In this document: positions 54,988 to 64,000 of the stretch, in pieces | How positions within the stretch are numbered: position 1 is the first letter of the stretch | Layout: every line of letters starts with the position of its first letter | Origin: an uncultured Tenacibaculum sp. | GTDB lineage: Bacteria; Bacteroidota; Bacteroidia; Flavobacteriales; Flavobacteriaceae | Reading direction: 5' to 3' | DNA length: 64,000 nucleotides | Assembly: GCA_947496185.1 (NCBI GenBank) | Contig: CANMCD010000001.1 | Coordinates: 186,001-250,000, forward strand | Notes under the pieces: generated by a model | Told to the model about the DNA's origin: nothing | What the model saw: only the letters and a program-made list of their open reading frames with translations | Databases searched by the model: none | Program-made: the position numbers and the translations under genes

Positions 54988-56925
54988 TTACTCTTCTTTA
55001 ATTGTCTTTTTAATTTCTTCTTGGGGATTATTTTTTTCAAAAGGTCTACTTCCAAAGATTTTTACCAAATCATCTTTAAATATAACCTCTTTTTCTAGTA
55101 ACCTTTCGGCAAGTAATGTAAGTTTGTCTTTGTGTACTTTTAATATTTCAATAGCTCTTTGAAATTGACCTTCAATTATTTTAGAAATTTCTTGGTCAAT
55201 AGTTTTCGCTGTATCATCACTATAAGGTTTTACAAAAGAATCATTACCTGTAGAATCATAATAGGTGATATTTCCTACCTTGTCATTTAATCCATATATG
55301 GTTACCATTGCTCTAGCTTGACGGGTAACTTTTTCAAGGTCACTTAAGGCACCCGTTGAAATTTTATCAAAAATCAACCTTTCAGCAGCCCTACCACCCA
55401 TAGTAGCACACATTTCGTCTAGCATTTGTTCCGTTTGAACAATTTTTCTTTCTTCAGGCAAATACCAAGCAGCTCCTAACGATTGTCCTCTAGGTACAAT
55501 AGTCACCTTAACCAAAGGAGCAGCATGTTCTAGCATCCAACTAACAGTTGCATGACCTGCTTCGTGAAAAGCAATAACTTCCTTTTCTTTTGGAGTAATT
55601 ACTTTATTTTTCTTTTCTAAACCTCCTACGATTCGATCAACAGCATCTAAAAAATCTTGATGATGGATCGAATTTTTATTATTTCTAGCAGCGATCAATG
55701 CAGCTTCATTACACAAGTTTGCAATATCGGCTCCTGAAAATCCAGGTGTTTGTTGTGCTAAAAACTCCAAATCTACATCTACAGCCAACTTCAAAGGTTT
55801 AATATGTACTTCAAAAATTTCTCTACGCTCATGTAAATCAGGTAAATCTACATAGATTTGACGATCAAATCTACCTGCACGCATTAATGCTTTATCCAAT
55901 ACATCTGCACGGTTGGTAGCTGCCAAAACAATAACGTTGGTGTCTGTACCGAAACCATCCATTTCAGTAAGAAGTTGGTTTAAGGTGTTTTCTCTTTCGT
56001 CATTACCACCTGTCATGCTATTTTTACCTCTCGCTCTACCAATAGCGTCAATTTCATCAATAAAAATAATCGAAGGAGATTTTTGCTGTGCTTGTTTAAA
56101 CAAATCTCTTACACGAGAAGCACCTACTCCTACAAACATTTCAACGAAATCCGATCCTGATAAAGAAAAGAATGGTACTCCAGCTTCACCAGCTACAGCT
56201 TTTGCTAATAACGTTTTACCAGTACCAGGAGGGCCTACTAATAAAGCTCCTTTCGGAATTTTTCCTCCTAGTTTCGTATATTTTTCAGGACTTTTTAAGA
56301 AATCAACAATTTCTTGTACCTCTTCTTTAGCCCCTTCAAGACCTGCTACATTTTTAAAAGTAGTTTTTACTTTAGTGTCTTGATCAAACAATTTTGCTCT
56401 TGACTTTCCAATATTAAAGATCTGACCACCAGCACCACCAGCTCCACCAGCGCCTGACATTCTTCGCATAAAGAACAACCAAATAACTATCAATAATATA
56501 AAAGGCAAGAAACTGATAACACTATCAAGTAAACTAGTTTTGGTATCGTTGTTTTTATCAAAACTTAATTGATAGCTCGATTTAGCCTCCTTTAACTCCT
56601 TTTCGAAATTTTGTAAATCACCAAAGTTGTATGTATATAAAGGAGCTCCTTTTCTATAAAAAGGAGAGTTAGCAAACTTCTTATGTGCTTCTTTATTGGT
56701 TGCCTTTTCTTTAATATAGATCTCGGCATAAGATTTATTAACTATAAGTATGTTTGAAATATCATTTTCTTTTAAGATATCAAAAAACTCGTTTTCAGAA
56801 AGTTTTTTAGATCCGATATTTCCTGAGTTAAAAAAACTTAAACCAATAAACAACAAAGCTATTGGTATATATATCCACAAGGAGTTAAAACTCAACTTAG
56901 GGGTGTTTTTTTTCTTATCAATCAT
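54988..56925 (-). CDS. ftsH: ATP-dependent zinc metalloprotease FtsH
   Basis: 645 aa. Two transmembrane helices (about 14-30 and 128-150) frame an extracytoplasmic domain; GAGGAGGAGGQ linker; AAA+ domain with Walker A VGPPGTGKT (about 230), Walker B IIFIDEIDAIG and the SRH ATNRADVLDKALMRAGRFDR; zinc protease motif HEAGH near residue 453. It degrades misfolded membrane proteins and some short-lived regulators. Starts 27 bp after rsfS; the operon continues with LUD, cdsA and ACBP. Confidence 0.97.
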   Translation of the reverse strand: MIDKKKNTPKLSFNSLWIYIPIALLFIGLSFFNSGNIGSKKLSENEFFDILKENDISNILIVNKSYAEIYIKEKATNKEAHKKFANSPFYRKGAPLYTYNFGDLQNFEKELKEAKSSYQLSFDKNNDTKTSLLDSVISFLPFILLIVIWLFFMRRMSGAGGAGGAGGQIFNIGKSRAKLFDQDTKVKTTFKNVAGLEGAKEEVQEIVDFLKSPEKYTKLGGKIPKGALLVGPPGTGKTLLAKAVAGEAGVPFFSLSGSDFVEMFVGVGASRVRDLFKQAQQKSPSIIFIDEIDAIGRARGKNSMTGGNDERENTLNQLLTEMDGFGTDTNVIVLAATNRADVLDKALMRAGRFDRQIYVDLPDLHERREIFEVHIKPLKLAVDVDLEFLAQQTPGFSGADIANLCNEAALIAARNNKNSIHHQDFLDAVDRIVGGLEKKNKVITPKEKEVIAFHEAGHATVSWMLEHAAPLVKVTIVPRGQSLGAAWYLPEERKIVQTEQMLDEMCATMGGRAAERLIFDKISTGALSDLEKVTRQARAMVTIYGLNDKVGNITYYDSTGNDSFVKPYSDDTAKTIDQEISKIIEGQFQRAIEILKVHKDKLTLLAERLLEKEVIFKDDLVKIFGSRPFEKNNPQEEIKKTIKEE

Positions 56926-56952
56926 ACTGTTATAAATTCGTTTTTTTAATAT

Positions 56953-57321
56953 TTAAGCTGGATTTATTTGGGTAATTTTTGCGTCTCCCCAAAGACTTTC
57001 GATATCGTAAAAATCTCGTACCTGTTTTTGAAAAATATGAACTACCACGTTTACATAATCCATTAATACCCATTCAGCATTTGACTGTCCTTCGACATGC
57101 CAAGGTTTGTCTTTTAATTCTTTACTAACAGCCTTTTGTACGGATCCTGATATTGCATTAACCTGAGTATTAGAGCTACCCGAACAAATTACAAAATAAT
57201 CACATACCGTGTTATCAATACTTCTTAAATCTAGTAGTTGGATGTTTTCTCCTTTTACATCGTCAATTCCTTTAATAATTACAGCTAATAAATCGTCTGT
57301 ACTGGCTTGTTTTTTTATCAT
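56953..57321 (-). CDS. rsfS: Ribosomal silencing factor RsfS
   Basis: 122 aa of the Iojap/YbeB family, which binds L14 and prevents subunit joining in starvation. Key motif: CDYFVICSGSSNTQVNAI, then KPWHVEGQSNAEWVLMDYVNVVVHIF (two blocks). The frame can be extended to a TTG at 57342, but a TAACTTTG promoter element at 57340-57347 covers that codon, so the ATG at 57321 is the start. First gene of the ftsH operon and divergent from birA. Confidence 0.93.
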   Translation of the reverse strand: MIKKQASTDDLLAVIIKGIDDVKGENIQLLDLRSIDNTVCDYFVICSGSSNTQVNAISGSVQKAVSKELKDKPWHVEGQSNAEWVLMDYVNVVVHIFQKQVRDFYDIESLWGDAKITQINPA

Positions 57322-57339
57322 TAAAAAATTAAGTTTTAG

Positions 57340-57347
57340 CAAAGTTA
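57340..57347 (-). promoter_or_regulatory. -7 element of the rsfS-ftsH operon
   Basis: TAACTTTG on the minus strand matches TAnnTTTG; no good TTTG at -33. Leader of about 15 nt to the ATG at 57321. Confidence 0.5.
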
Positions 57348-57405
57348 TTATTTTTTTGTGAGTAAATTGTGTATTATTGGAACTAGTTTACTCTAAAAAA
57401 TATAT

Positions 57406-58137
57406 ATGAAATTAATCAAACTTGATACCATTGATTCAACCAACTCATTTTTGAAAGAAATGTCAGGGAACATGTCAGTCGAAAATTTTACAGTGGTGAT
57501 GGCCCAACAGCAAACAGCTGGACGTGGACAGATGAATACACAATGGGATTCTGAAGTGGGTAAAAACCTGACTTTTAGTGTTTTTTTTGGGTTTGGAGAC
57601 TTGTCAATAACGAATCAAAAGTTTTTGAATTTTTCGATAGCTTTAGGAATATATCAGTTCTTAAAACGTATAGGAATATCAAATTTGGCAATCAAATGGC
57701 CTAACGACATTTTGGCAGAAGGTAAGAAGATTTGTGGTGTTTTGATCGAGAATTCTTTGAAAGGTACTAAGATTGTTTCTTCTGTTATAGGGATAGGTGT
57801 TAATGTACATCAGGATTTTAAAAATAATGAGAATGTCAATGCAGTTTCTATAAAAGATATACTGAATAAAGAATTCGACTTAGAAAACCTTTTGAATCAA
57901 CTAATAGACCAAATTAAATTTTATATAAATCAACTAGAAGAAAAAAAGTATTCAGTATTAGAAAAAAGTTATTTGGAGGTTTTATACAAAAAAGGACTTC
58001 CTAGTATGTTTAAAACTTCAAATGATACGTTATTTATGGGGAAAATAATAGGAGTATCGTCCCAAGGAAAGTTACAAATTGAAACAGACGACGAACGAAT
58101 ACATGAATTTGGTATAAAAGAGGTAAGTTTTGCTTAA
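57406..58137 (+). CDS. birA: Biotin-[acetyl-CoA-carboxylase] ligase
   Basis: 243 aa group I ligase without the N-terminal DNA-binding domain of E. coli BirA, so it is an enzyme only. Motifs: DSTNSFLKEM at the N-terminus, AQQQTAGRGQMNTQW (biotinyl-AMP loop, about 28-42), IKWPNDILAEGKKICGVLIEN (about 99-119) and a GIGVNV segment. It activates biotin with ATP and attaches it to the biotin carboxyl carrier protein. Divergent from rsfS across 84 bp. Confidence 0.95.
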   Translation: MKLIKLDTIDSTNSFLKEMSGNMSVENFTVVMAQQQTAGRGQMNTQWDSEVGKNLTFSVFFGFGDLSITNQKFLNFSIALGIYQFLKRIGISNLAIKWPNDILAEGKKICGVLIENSLKGTKIVSSVIGIGVNVHQDFKNNENVNAVSIKDILNKEFDLENLLNQLIDQIKFYINQLEEKKYSVLEKSYLEVLYKKGLPSMFKTSNDTLFMGKIIGVSSQGKLQIETDDERIHEFGIKEVSFA

Positions 58138-58197
58138 ACTTGAGCTTTATGTCTATGCATGTATTAATAAGCCTGAAGTAAATATCTTTTTATAAAG

Positions 58198-58231
58198 ATA
58201 TTCAAATACCAACATGTTGGTATTTGAATAT
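58198..58231. repeat. 34-bp perfect palindrome
   Basis: Both 17-bp arms meet without spacer at 58214/58215; the core is ACCAACATGTTGGT and the left arm begins ATATTCAAAT. It lies between the convergent birA and SRPBCC genes and its last base is the first base of the SRPBCC stop codon. Probably acts as a two-way terminator hairpin although no T run follows. Confidence 0.7.
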
Positions 58232-58620
58232 TATAATTTTGAAATATTTTCCGTTAACGTGTCTATAAATTTAGTTAACGGTTTTTTAACCATCATTGCC
58301 ATCATTGGATTAAAGTTACCTTTAAAAGTTAAAGATACTTCTGAGTTGTTTTCTGAAAATTCATGAATATTTGACGTCAACGAAAAGTCGAGTTTCCCTT
58401 CGACAGCACCAAGTGTAATTTCAGAGTATGGAGTTTTATCTTTAATAGCTAATTGTACTTCAGGCATGCCGCTTAATCGAAATGTAAAGCTATTTTCTTT
58501 TACTACAAATTGCTCGATACTACTTGGCATCAATTGTTCATAGTTTTCAGGTTTACTGAAAAAATCAAAAATTTCTTTAGCTGATTTTTTTACATTAACT
58601 TTTTGTCCTTCTATATTCAT
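58231..58620 (-). CDS. SRPBCC (START-like) family protein
   Basis: 129 aa, a single START/polyketide-cyclase-like fold: VNVKKSAKEIFDFFSKPENYEQLMP at the start (in two blocks), central beta strands (EITLGAVEGKLDFSL, EVSLTFKGNF) and the long C-terminal helix (VKKPLTKFIDTLTENI). Ligand unknown. It follows pyrE by 22 bp in the same direction, so it is probably cotranscribed. Confidence 0.75.
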   Translation of the reverse strand: MNIEGQKVNVKKSAKEIFDFFSKPENYEQLMPSSIEQFVVKENSFTFRLSGMPEVQLAIKDKTPYSEITLGAVEGKLDFSLTSNIHEFSENNSEVSLTFKGNFNPMMAMMVKKPLTKFIDTLTENISKL

Positions 58621-58642
58621 GAGGTCTCTAGGTTTTTTTCTA

Positions 58643-59284
58643 TTATTTATTCCATTTACTAGGATTCTTTCTCCAGTCTTCCAGCATTCTTAATTCTTCA
58701 GTAGTGATATATTCACTTTCTAAAGCTTGCTCTAGTAAAAAGTCATAATTGCTTAGGGTTGTTAATTCGATATTGTCCTTTTCAAAGTTGTCTTTTGCAA
58801 TGTCAAATCCATAAGAAAAGATGGCTACCATACCTTTTACAGAAACATTAGCTTCTTTTAAGGCTTTTACCGCATTAAGGCTGCTTTTTCCAGTACTAAT
58901 CAAATCTTCAATCACAACAACATTTTGTCCGCTTTCGATATAACCTTCAATTTGGTTTTTCCTTCCGTGTTTTTTTGCTTCTGGGCGTACATAAACAAAA
59001 GGAACCCCTAATTCTTGAGCTATTAAAACACCAATAGCAATAGCACCTGTAGCAACTCCAGCAATAACATCAGGTTTACCATGCTTGTCTTCTACTATTT
59101 TTGCAATATTTTCTTTTAAGAAATTACGAATAGAAGGAAAAGACAAGGTAATTCTATTGTCACAGTATATGGGAGAATTCCATCCTGAAGCCCAGGTAAA
59201 CGGTTCTTGGGGGCTCAACTTTATTGCCTTTATTTGTAAAAGGAGTTCAGCAGTTTTTTTTGCCGTATCTTTGTTAAAATCCAT
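58643..59284 (-). CDS. pyrE: Orotate phosphoribosyltransferase
   Basis: 213 aa. PRPP-binding loop VVVIEDLISTGKSSLNA near residue 125 and YVRPEAKKHGRKNQIEG near 100 are the family motifs; WASGWNSPIYCDNR near 30 binds orotate. It forms OMP in pyrimidine synthesis. The frame could extend to 59401, but those 39 residues fall inside the opposite NUDIX gene and do not resemble the family; the ATG at 59284 gives the normal N-terminus MDFNKDTA. Confidence 0.95.
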   Translation of the reverse strand: MDFNKDTAKKTAELLLQIKAIKLSPQEPFTWASGWNSPIYCDNRITLSFPSIRNFLKENIAKIVEDKHGKPDVIAGVATGAIAIGVLIAQELGVPFVYVRPEAKKHGRKNQIEGYIESGQNVVVIEDLISTGKSSLNAVKALKEANVSVKGMVAIFSYGFDIAKDNFEKDNIELTTLSNYDFLLEQALESEYITTEELRMLEDWRKNPSKWNK

Positions 59285-59291
59285 GTCGCAA

Positions 59292-59915
59292 ATGTATAAA
59301 GTTTTTGTCAATGACAAGCCAATAATACTTACAACTTCTTTAAAAAAAGAAGAAAATTTCCCAACGTTTACCTTCAAAAATATTGTTTTAGAAGACTTCA
59401 TTACTGAGTTATCTCAAAATGATTTGAAAGGAGCCTATTTGTATTCAACAGATCTTGAAAATGATTGGCAGAAATTTAAAAAAATATACCAGCCTGTAGT
59501 TGCAGGTGGTGGGTTGGTCATAAATGATCGTAACGAAATACTGTTTATATATAGGTGGAATAAATGGGATTTACCTAAAGGAAGAGTAGAAGAAGGGGAG
59601 GCCATTGATGAGGCTTCGATAAGAGAGGTAGAAGAGGAGTGTGGTATAAAAAATGTAAGTATCAAGAGTTTTTTGACATACACCTTTCACTTATATGTAG
59701 AAGACGGAATCAATAAAATGAAAGAAACGCATTGGTACTTGATGGCGTCCAATTATCAAGGGAAATTAACTCCTCAAGAAGAAGAAGATATTACGGAAGT
59801 TTGCTTTAAAAATGAAGCAGCAGCAACAAAAGCCCTCCAAAACACCTATGCAAACATAAAGTTGGTATACGATTGTTACCTTCATGTCGTTAAAAATGAC
59901 ACTATGTCATTATAA
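59292..59915 (+). CDS. NUDIX hydrolase
   Basis: 207 aa. Residues 1-65 form an N-terminal extension; the NUDIX fold follows with the complete box GRVEEGEAIDEASIREVEEECGI split around residue 100 (G, E, REVEEE and G all present, which coordinate Mg2+). Substrate cannot be told. Chosen start is the ATG at 59292; an ATG at 59283 overlaps the pyrE start codon on the other strand. The two start codons are only 7 bp apart, so each gene's promoter must lie inside the other gene. Confidence 0.9.
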   Translation: MYKVFVNDKPIILTTSLKKEENFPTFTFKNIVLEDFITELSQNDLKGAYLYSTDLENDWQKFKKIYQPVVAGGGLVINDRNEILFIYRWNKWDLPKGRVEEGEAIDEASIREVEEECGIKNVSIKSFLTYTFHLYVEDGINKMKETHWYLMASNYQGKLTPQEEEDITEVCFKNEAAATKALQNTYANIKLVYDCYLHVVKNDTMSL

Positions 59916-60028
59916 AAAGACGATTTGTACCCAAATACTGCCAAAACTTATAAGATTATTCAATGGCATACAGTTTGACTGTTTCTGTGTGTAAAACTTG
60001 AATAAAAATTTAAACTGTAAATAAAATT

Positions 60029-61942
60029 ATGAGTAAAATTATAGGTATAGATTTAGGTACTACAAATTCGTGTGTGTCTGTGATGGAAGGGAATGAACCT
60101 GTGGTAATACCTAATTCAGAAGGAAAAAGAACGACACCATCTGTTGTTGCATTTGTTGAAGGAGGAGAACGTAAAGTTGGAGATCCAGCAAAGCGTCAAG
60201 CAGTAACTAACCCTACAAAAACAGTTTATTCGATTAAGCGTTTTATGGGGAATAAATTTTCTGAGTCAACTAGAGAAGCAGAAAGAGTACCTTATGAAGT
60301 AGTAAAAGGAGATAATGATACACCAAGAGTAAAAATTGACGATCGTTTATATACCCCGCAAGAAATATCAGCAATGGTTTTACAGAAAATGAAAAAAACC
60401 GCTGAAGATTACTTAGGGCAATCTGTTGGAGAGGCTGTTATTACAGTACCAGCGTATTTTAACGATGCACAACGTCAAGCTACTAAAGAAGCAGGAGAGA
60501 TTGCTGGGTTAAAAGTACGTCGTATCATTAACGAGCCTACCGCAGCAGCATTAGCATATGGTTTGGACAAGTCTAATGACGATAAAAAGATTGTTGTATT
60601 TGACTTTGGAGGAGGTACACATGATGTATCTGTATTAGAGTTAGGTGATGGTGTTTTTGAAGTATTAGCTACAGACGGAGATACGCACTTAGGAGGAGAT
60701 GATGTAGACGAAAAAATTATTAACTGGTTAGCGGAAGAGTTTATAGCTGAGGAAAGCATGGATTTGCGTAAAGATCCGATGGCATTACAACGTTTAAAAG
60801 AAGCGGCAGAAAAGGCAAAAATCGAATTGTCAAGTACTACTTCTACAGAAATAAACTTACCTTATATCACAGCTACAGCTTCAGGGCCTAAGCACTTAGT
60901 AAGAACATTAAGTAGGGCTAAATTTGAGCAACTTATTGATGATTTAGTAAAAAGAACTATTGAGCCATGTAGAACGGCATTAAAGAATGCTGATTTATCA
61001 ACATCAGAAATTGATGAGATTATATTAGTAGGTGGATCAACTCGTATTCCTGCAATTCAAGAAGCAGTAGAAAAATTCTTTGGAAAAGCGCCAAGTAAAG
61101 GAGTAAACCCTGATGAGGTAGTATCTTTAGGAGCAGCAATCCAAGGTGGTGTATTGACAGGAGATGTAAAAGACGTATTATTATTAGATGTTACGCCATT
61201 GTCATTAGGTATCGAAACAATGGGGAATGTATTTACAAAGTTAATTGACGCAAATACAACCATTCCTACGAAGAAGTCACAAGTATTCTCTACGGCTGTA
61301 GATAATCAACCATCGGTAGATATTCACGTATTACAAGGTGAAAGAGCTATGGCAGCTGACAACAAGACAATCGGACGCTTCCAATTAACCGATATTCCAC
61401 CAGCACCAAGAGGTACACCTCAGATTGAAGTAACTTTTGATATTGATGCAAATGGTATTATCAATGTTTCTGCAGCGGATAAAGCTACAGGAAAGTCACA
61501 AAACATCCGTATTGAAGCTTCTTCTGGATTAACAGATGAGGAAATTCAAAAAATGAAAGCGGATGCAGAGGCTAATGCTGAAGCAGATAAGTTGGCTAAA
61601 GAAACTGCTGATAAAGTTAACGGAGCAGATGCTATGATTTTCCAAACAGAAAGTCAATTAAAAGAGTTTGGAGATAAATTATCAGATGATAAGAAGCAAC
61701 CAATCGAAGCTGCTTTAGAGGAATTAAAGAAAGCACATGAATCGAAAGATTTAGCTCAGATTGATGCGGCAATGGAAAAAATCAATGAGGCATGGAAAGT
61801 AGCTTCAGAAGAAATGTATGCAGCGCAGCAACAACAGCAACAAGCTGGAGGAGCAGGAGCAGGAGCACAACAAGCACAATCAGAATCAAACAATTCTCAA
61901 GGAGATAATGTTGAAGATGTAGATTTTGAAGAAGTAAAGTAA
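60029..61942 (+). CDS. dnaK: Molecular chaperone DnaK (Hsp70)
   Basis: 637 aa. ATPase domain with [16 protein letters not shown] (residues 6-21), [17 protein letters not shown] (about 190-206) and [12 protein letters not shown] (about 332-343); substrate-binding domain with [13 protein letters not shown] (about 390-402); Gln-rich C-terminal linker ending [11 protein letters not shown]. It folds and protects proteins with DnaJ and GrpE, neither of which is in the window. No CIRCE-type inverted repeat was seen in the 113-bp leader region. Followed by a strong terminator. Confidence 0.98.
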   Translation: MSKIIGIDLGTTNSCVSVMEGNEPVVIPNSEGKRTTPSVVAFVEGGERKVGDPAKRQAVTNPTKTVYSIKRFMGNKFSESTREAERVPYEVVKGDNDTPRVKIDDRLYTPQEISAMVLQKMKKTAEDYLGQSVGEAVITVPAYFNDAQRQATKEAGEIAGLKVRRIINEPTAAALAYGLDKSNDDKKIVVFDFGGGTHDVSVLELGDGVFEVLATDGDTHLGGDDVDEKIINWLAEEFIAEESMDLRKDPMALQRLKEAAEKAKIELSSTTSTEINLPYITATASGPKHLVRTLSRAKFEQLIDDLVKRTIEPCRTALKNADLSTSEIDEIILVGGSTRIPAIQEAVEKFFGKAPSKGVNPDEVVSLGAAIQGGVLTGDVKDVLLLDVTPLSLGIETMGNVFTKLIDANTTIPTKKSQVFSTAVDNQPSVDIHVLQGERAMAADNKTIGRFQLTDIPPAPRGTPQIEVTFDIDANGIINVSAADKATGKSQNIRIEASSGLTDEEIQKMKADAEANAEADKLAKETADKVNGADAMIFQTESQLKEFGDKLSDDKKQPIEAALEELKKAHESKDLAQIDAAMEKINEAWKVASEEMYAAQQQQQQAGGAGAGAQQAQSESNNSQGDNVEDVDFEEVK

Positions 61943-61963
61943 TAAGCTCAAAAGGTATATATC

Positions 61964-61998
61964 AAAAAGCTCATTAGTGTTAACTAATGAGCTTTTTT
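61964..61998 (+). terminator. Terminator of dnaK, active on both strands
   Basis: AAAAAGCTCATTAGT / ACTAATGAGCTTTTT, 15-bp perfect stem with a GTTA loop; it also lies 18 bp after the convergent amidohydrolase stop. Confidence 0.92.
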
Positions 61999-62016
61999 AA
62001 ATTAATAATTTGTTTT

Positions 62017-63312
62017 TTATTGACTTTCGTATTTTTTAGTATAGCGCTTCCATAGTTTGGTTTGATGCGTTTCAAGGCTTATTTTTCTACCTTGAATAAA
62101 AGCCTCCGAAAGTATGTTACCTCTCATATCAAGGGCATCTCCTTCCGAAACAAACAAAGTAGCATCTTTACCTACTTCTAATGTTCCTGTAAAGCTATCG
62201 ATGCCTAGAATTTTGGCATTATTTTCAGTAATTAATTGCAAGGCTTCTTCCTTTGATAGCCCATAAGCAGCATACGTTCCTGCATAAAAAGGTAAATTTC
62301 TAGCACTCATACGTTCCATATCTCCCGTAACACCTAGGCCAACCAACAAACCAGCATCCGTTAATACTTTAGCTGATCGATAAGGAAAGTCGTAATCTTC
62401 ATCTTCACTAGCAGGTAAGCGATGTGCTCTGTTTAGTACCACAGGAATACGCAAGCTTTTAAGTAAATTAGCAATCTTTTGCGCATCATGTCCACCAACA
62501 ATGACCATATTTTTAATACCTAACTTTTTAAAAGTATTGATTGCGTCAGTCATTCTTTTTTCACCATCTACATGAATAAAAACCTTTTTGGTTCCTTTGA
62601 AAACATTGGATAAAGCTTCATAGGACAAGTTTTTACTGCTTTTGTCATTGTCTAAATAGTTTTTGGCATTTTCAAAAAAAGTTCGAATCTTATCAACTTG
62701 CTTGGTATAATTTTTATTAGGAGTTAATTTACCTCTATGTCCTCTCCAATGAGGGCGATTAAAACTACGAGGCCAATTCAAATGAATCGCATCATCAGTT
62801 TTTATAGCAGCATCTTCCCAGTTCCAAGCATCAAACTGAACCACGGATGAAGTTCCAGAAATTACACCCCCTCTAGGGGTAATCTGCCCCATAAAAACAC
62901 CGTTAGGTCGCATGGTTTCAATTACTTTACTTTCTGTGTTATAGGCAATAATACTTCTGATATGAGGAAGCATTGTTCCTGTTTCATTAACATCTCTAGT
63001 AGCCCTTACAGCATCAATTTCTGCCAGTCCCAAAGATGTATTAGCAACAATAAAGCCAGGGTAGACATGTTTTCCCTTGGCATTAATAATAGTGCCTTGT
63101 CTTGCTATTTTAACACGATTGCTTCCTACAAAAGTAATTTTTCCTTTAGAGAACATAATTAAAGAATTCTCTATAACTTTTCCATTTCCTAAATGGGCAG
63201 TAGCCCCTTCTATAGAATAGTCAGTGGTTTGTTTAGCAGCAGGTGTTTGTTGCGCTGTCAGTGAGCTTATAAAAAGAAAGCCAACGATATAATATATAAT
63301 ATTTTTATTCAT
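62017..63312 (-). CDS. Secreted amidohydrolase-family protein
   Basis: 431 aa. Signal peptide MNKNIIYYIVGFLFISSLTAQ at the N-terminus (first 21 residues, shown in short). Composite amidohydrolase domain: GATAHLGNGKVIENSLIMFS with GKHVYPGFIVAN (opening beta-sandwich and first strand), NVVLNRAHRLPASEDEDYD-type region and the ending GTLEVGKDATLFVSEGDALD. The usual HxH of the first strand is absent (PGFIVANTSLG), so activity is doubtful or different. An ATG at 63330 directly after the upstream stop is an alternative start; I chose 63312 because it gives a clean signal peptide. Confidence 0.8.
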   Translation of the reverse strand: MNKNIIYYIVGFLFISSLTAQQTPAAKQTTDYSIEGATAHLGNGKVIENSLIMFSKGKITFVGSNRVKIARQGTIINAKGKHVYPGFIVANTSLGLAEIDAVRATRDVNETGTMLPHIRSIIAYNTESKVIETMRPNGVFMGQITPRGGVISGTSSVVQFDAWNWEDAAIKTDDAIHLNWPRSFNRPHWRGHRGKLTPNKNYTKQVDKIRTFFENAKNYLDNDKSSKNLSYEALSNVFKGTKKVFIHVDGEKRMTDAINTFKKLGIKNMVIVGGHDAQKIANLLKSLRIPVVLNRAHRLPASEDEDYDFPYRSAKVLTDAGLLVGLGVTGDMERMSARNLPFYAGTYAAYGLSKEEALQLITENNAKILGIDSFTGTLEVGKDATLFVSEGDALDMRGNILSEAFIQGRKISLETHQTKLWKRYTKKYESQ

Positions 63313-63330
63313 AATTTCTATTCTTAACAT

Positions 63331-64000
63331 TTATTCAGTATCACAATGAAATAATTTTCGTGCTTTTTTTACAGGAGCTTTTGTCTTAGCTCCTTTCATT
63401 TTTTCTTTGAGCATTAAGCCTATGAGTTTTGCACGTTCTGCTTTCATTTCTTTTCGTTTTTGAAGATCTTTATCAATGTCAAAATAAATGGCACCATCAA
63501 TAATGGTTTTTTCTACTTTTGAATAAATTGACATAGGATTTCCGCTCCATAATACAACGTCAGCATCCTTCCCTTTCTTTAAACTTCCTGTTCTATTGTC
63601 TAAATGAAGTAGCTTTGCTGGATTGATGGTTACTGTACGCCAGGCCTCTTGTTCACTCATGCCCCCATATTTAACAGCTTTCGCAGCCTCTTGATTTAGT
63701 CTTCTTGACATTTCAGCATCATCAGAATTAATAGCAACAGTTACCCCTTGATTATGCATGATTGCAGCATTATAAGGGATTGCATCATTTACTTCGTATT
63801 TATAGGCCCACCAATCAGAAAAAGTTGAGCCACCTACACCATGTTTTTTCATTTTATCAGCCACTTTGTACCCTTCAAGGATATGCGTAAATGTATTTAT
63901 ATTGAAGTTAAACTTCTCTGCAACTTTCATCAACATATTTATCTCAGATTGCACATATGAGTGACAAGAGATAAAACGTTCTTTATTTAATATTTCAGCC
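63331..64000 (-). CDS. Amidohydrolase-family protein (5' part outside the window)
   Basis: Only the C-terminal 222 residues are present; the frame is open to the window edge (reads AEILNKERFISCHSYVQSEINM at its upstream end, in part), so the true start lies beyond 64000. Visible amidohydrolase features: TFTHILEGYKVADKM, FSDWWAYKYE, the metal Asp region INSDDAEMSRRLNQEAAK, VTINPAKLLHLD and GSLKKGKDADVVLWSGNP. Members of this group are secreted proteins of about 1000 residues. Stop is immediately followed by the second amidohydrolase gene (TAAATG), so they form one operon. Confidence 0.85.
   Translation of the reverse strand, partial: AEILNKERFISCHSYVQSEINMLMKVAEKFNFNINTFTHILEGYKVADKMKKHGVGGSTFSDWWAYKYEVNDAIPYNAAIMHNQGVTVAINSDDAEMSRRLNQEAAKAVKYGGMSEQEAWRTVTINPAKLLHLDNRTGSLKKGKDADVVLWSGNPMSIYSKVEKTIIDGAIYFDIDKDLQKRKEMKAERAKLIGLMLKEKMKGAKTKAPVKKARKLFHCDTE

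Noticed and set aside
57322-57342. Longer rsfS start at a TTG
   Set aside because: The codon lies within a promoter -7 element and the extra residues are not part of the family.
59285-59401. Longer pyrE start
   Set aside because: The extension lies inside the divergent NUDIX coding region and does not match orotate phosphoribosyltransferases.
59916-60028. CIRCE heat-shock operator before dnaK
   Set aside because: No TTAGCACTC-type inverted repeat is present in the leader.

Overview
The window is AT-rich chromosomal DNA from a member of the Bacteroidota, almost certainly the family Flavobacteriaceae (a marine, Tenacibaculum/Polaribacter-like genus is my best guess, not proven). The support is: two proteins with the type B C-terminal sorting domain of the type IX secretion system (T9SS), a TonB-dependent receptor with a carboxypeptidase-like N-terminal domain, several Bacteroidota-style lipoproteins, 'VGIGT..P' fibre proteins, promoters of the TTTG-N19/20-TAnnTTTG type, and the flavobacterial order rsfS-ftsH-LUD-cdsA. 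No tRNA, rRNA, CRISPR array, transposase or prophage module was seen.

Layout. 0-8.4 kb: a deacetylase-like gene with radC, the potassium uptake pair trkA-trkH, and a pair of lipoproteins (a beta-helix-like protein and a glutaminyl-peptide cyclotransferase). 8.5-13.3 kb: ribosomal protein L31 (type B), a membrane-anchored glutamate-synthase-like flavoprotein, an O-antigen ligase-like protein and an RlmG-like methyltransferase. 13.4-15.3 kb: two tandem fatty acid hydroxylase/sterol desaturase genes, each broken by its own two lesions. 15.7-23 kb: a TonB-dependent receptor and two tandem T9SS cargo paralogues. 23-29 kb: central metabolism, with glycine decarboxylase P protein, a UbiA-like membrane protein and a natural fusion of phosphoserine phosphatase with phosphoglycerate dehydrogenase. 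29-35 kb: a tyrosine-decarboxylase-like enzyme with an unknown partner gene, a DUF5694-like gene broken by one stop codon, and two related fibre proteins sharing a nearly identical C-terminus.

35.5-43.6 kb is a tryptophan/kynurenine degradation cluster. Kmo and KynU turn kynurenine into 3-hydroxyanthranilate; HaaO opens the ring; ACMSD decarboxylates; the aldehyde dehydrogenase and the RidA-type deaminase take the product through 2-aminomuconate. A 162-bp non-coding element with perfect 20-bp terminal inverted repeats sits between the SDR gene and haaO. The first two steps (tryptophan dioxygenase, formylkynurenine formamidase) are not in the window. A peptide (POT) transporter follows, which fits a peptide- and amino-acid-eating lifestyle.

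46.7-53.2 kb holds the most unusual object: a 1632-residue chimeric fibre protein (propeller-like N-terminus, VGI-T motif, YadA-like head repeats, collagen-like Gly-X-Y blocks, and a C-terminal YWTD/LDL-receptor-type propeller), with no signal peptide, lying between two YceI-family lipoprotein paralogues. 53.3-64 kb is conserved housekeeping: acyl-CoA-binding protein, CdsA, LUD protein, FtsH, RsfS, BirA, an SRPBCC protein, PyrE, a NUDIX hydrolase, DnaK and two amidohydrolases, the last cut by the window edge.
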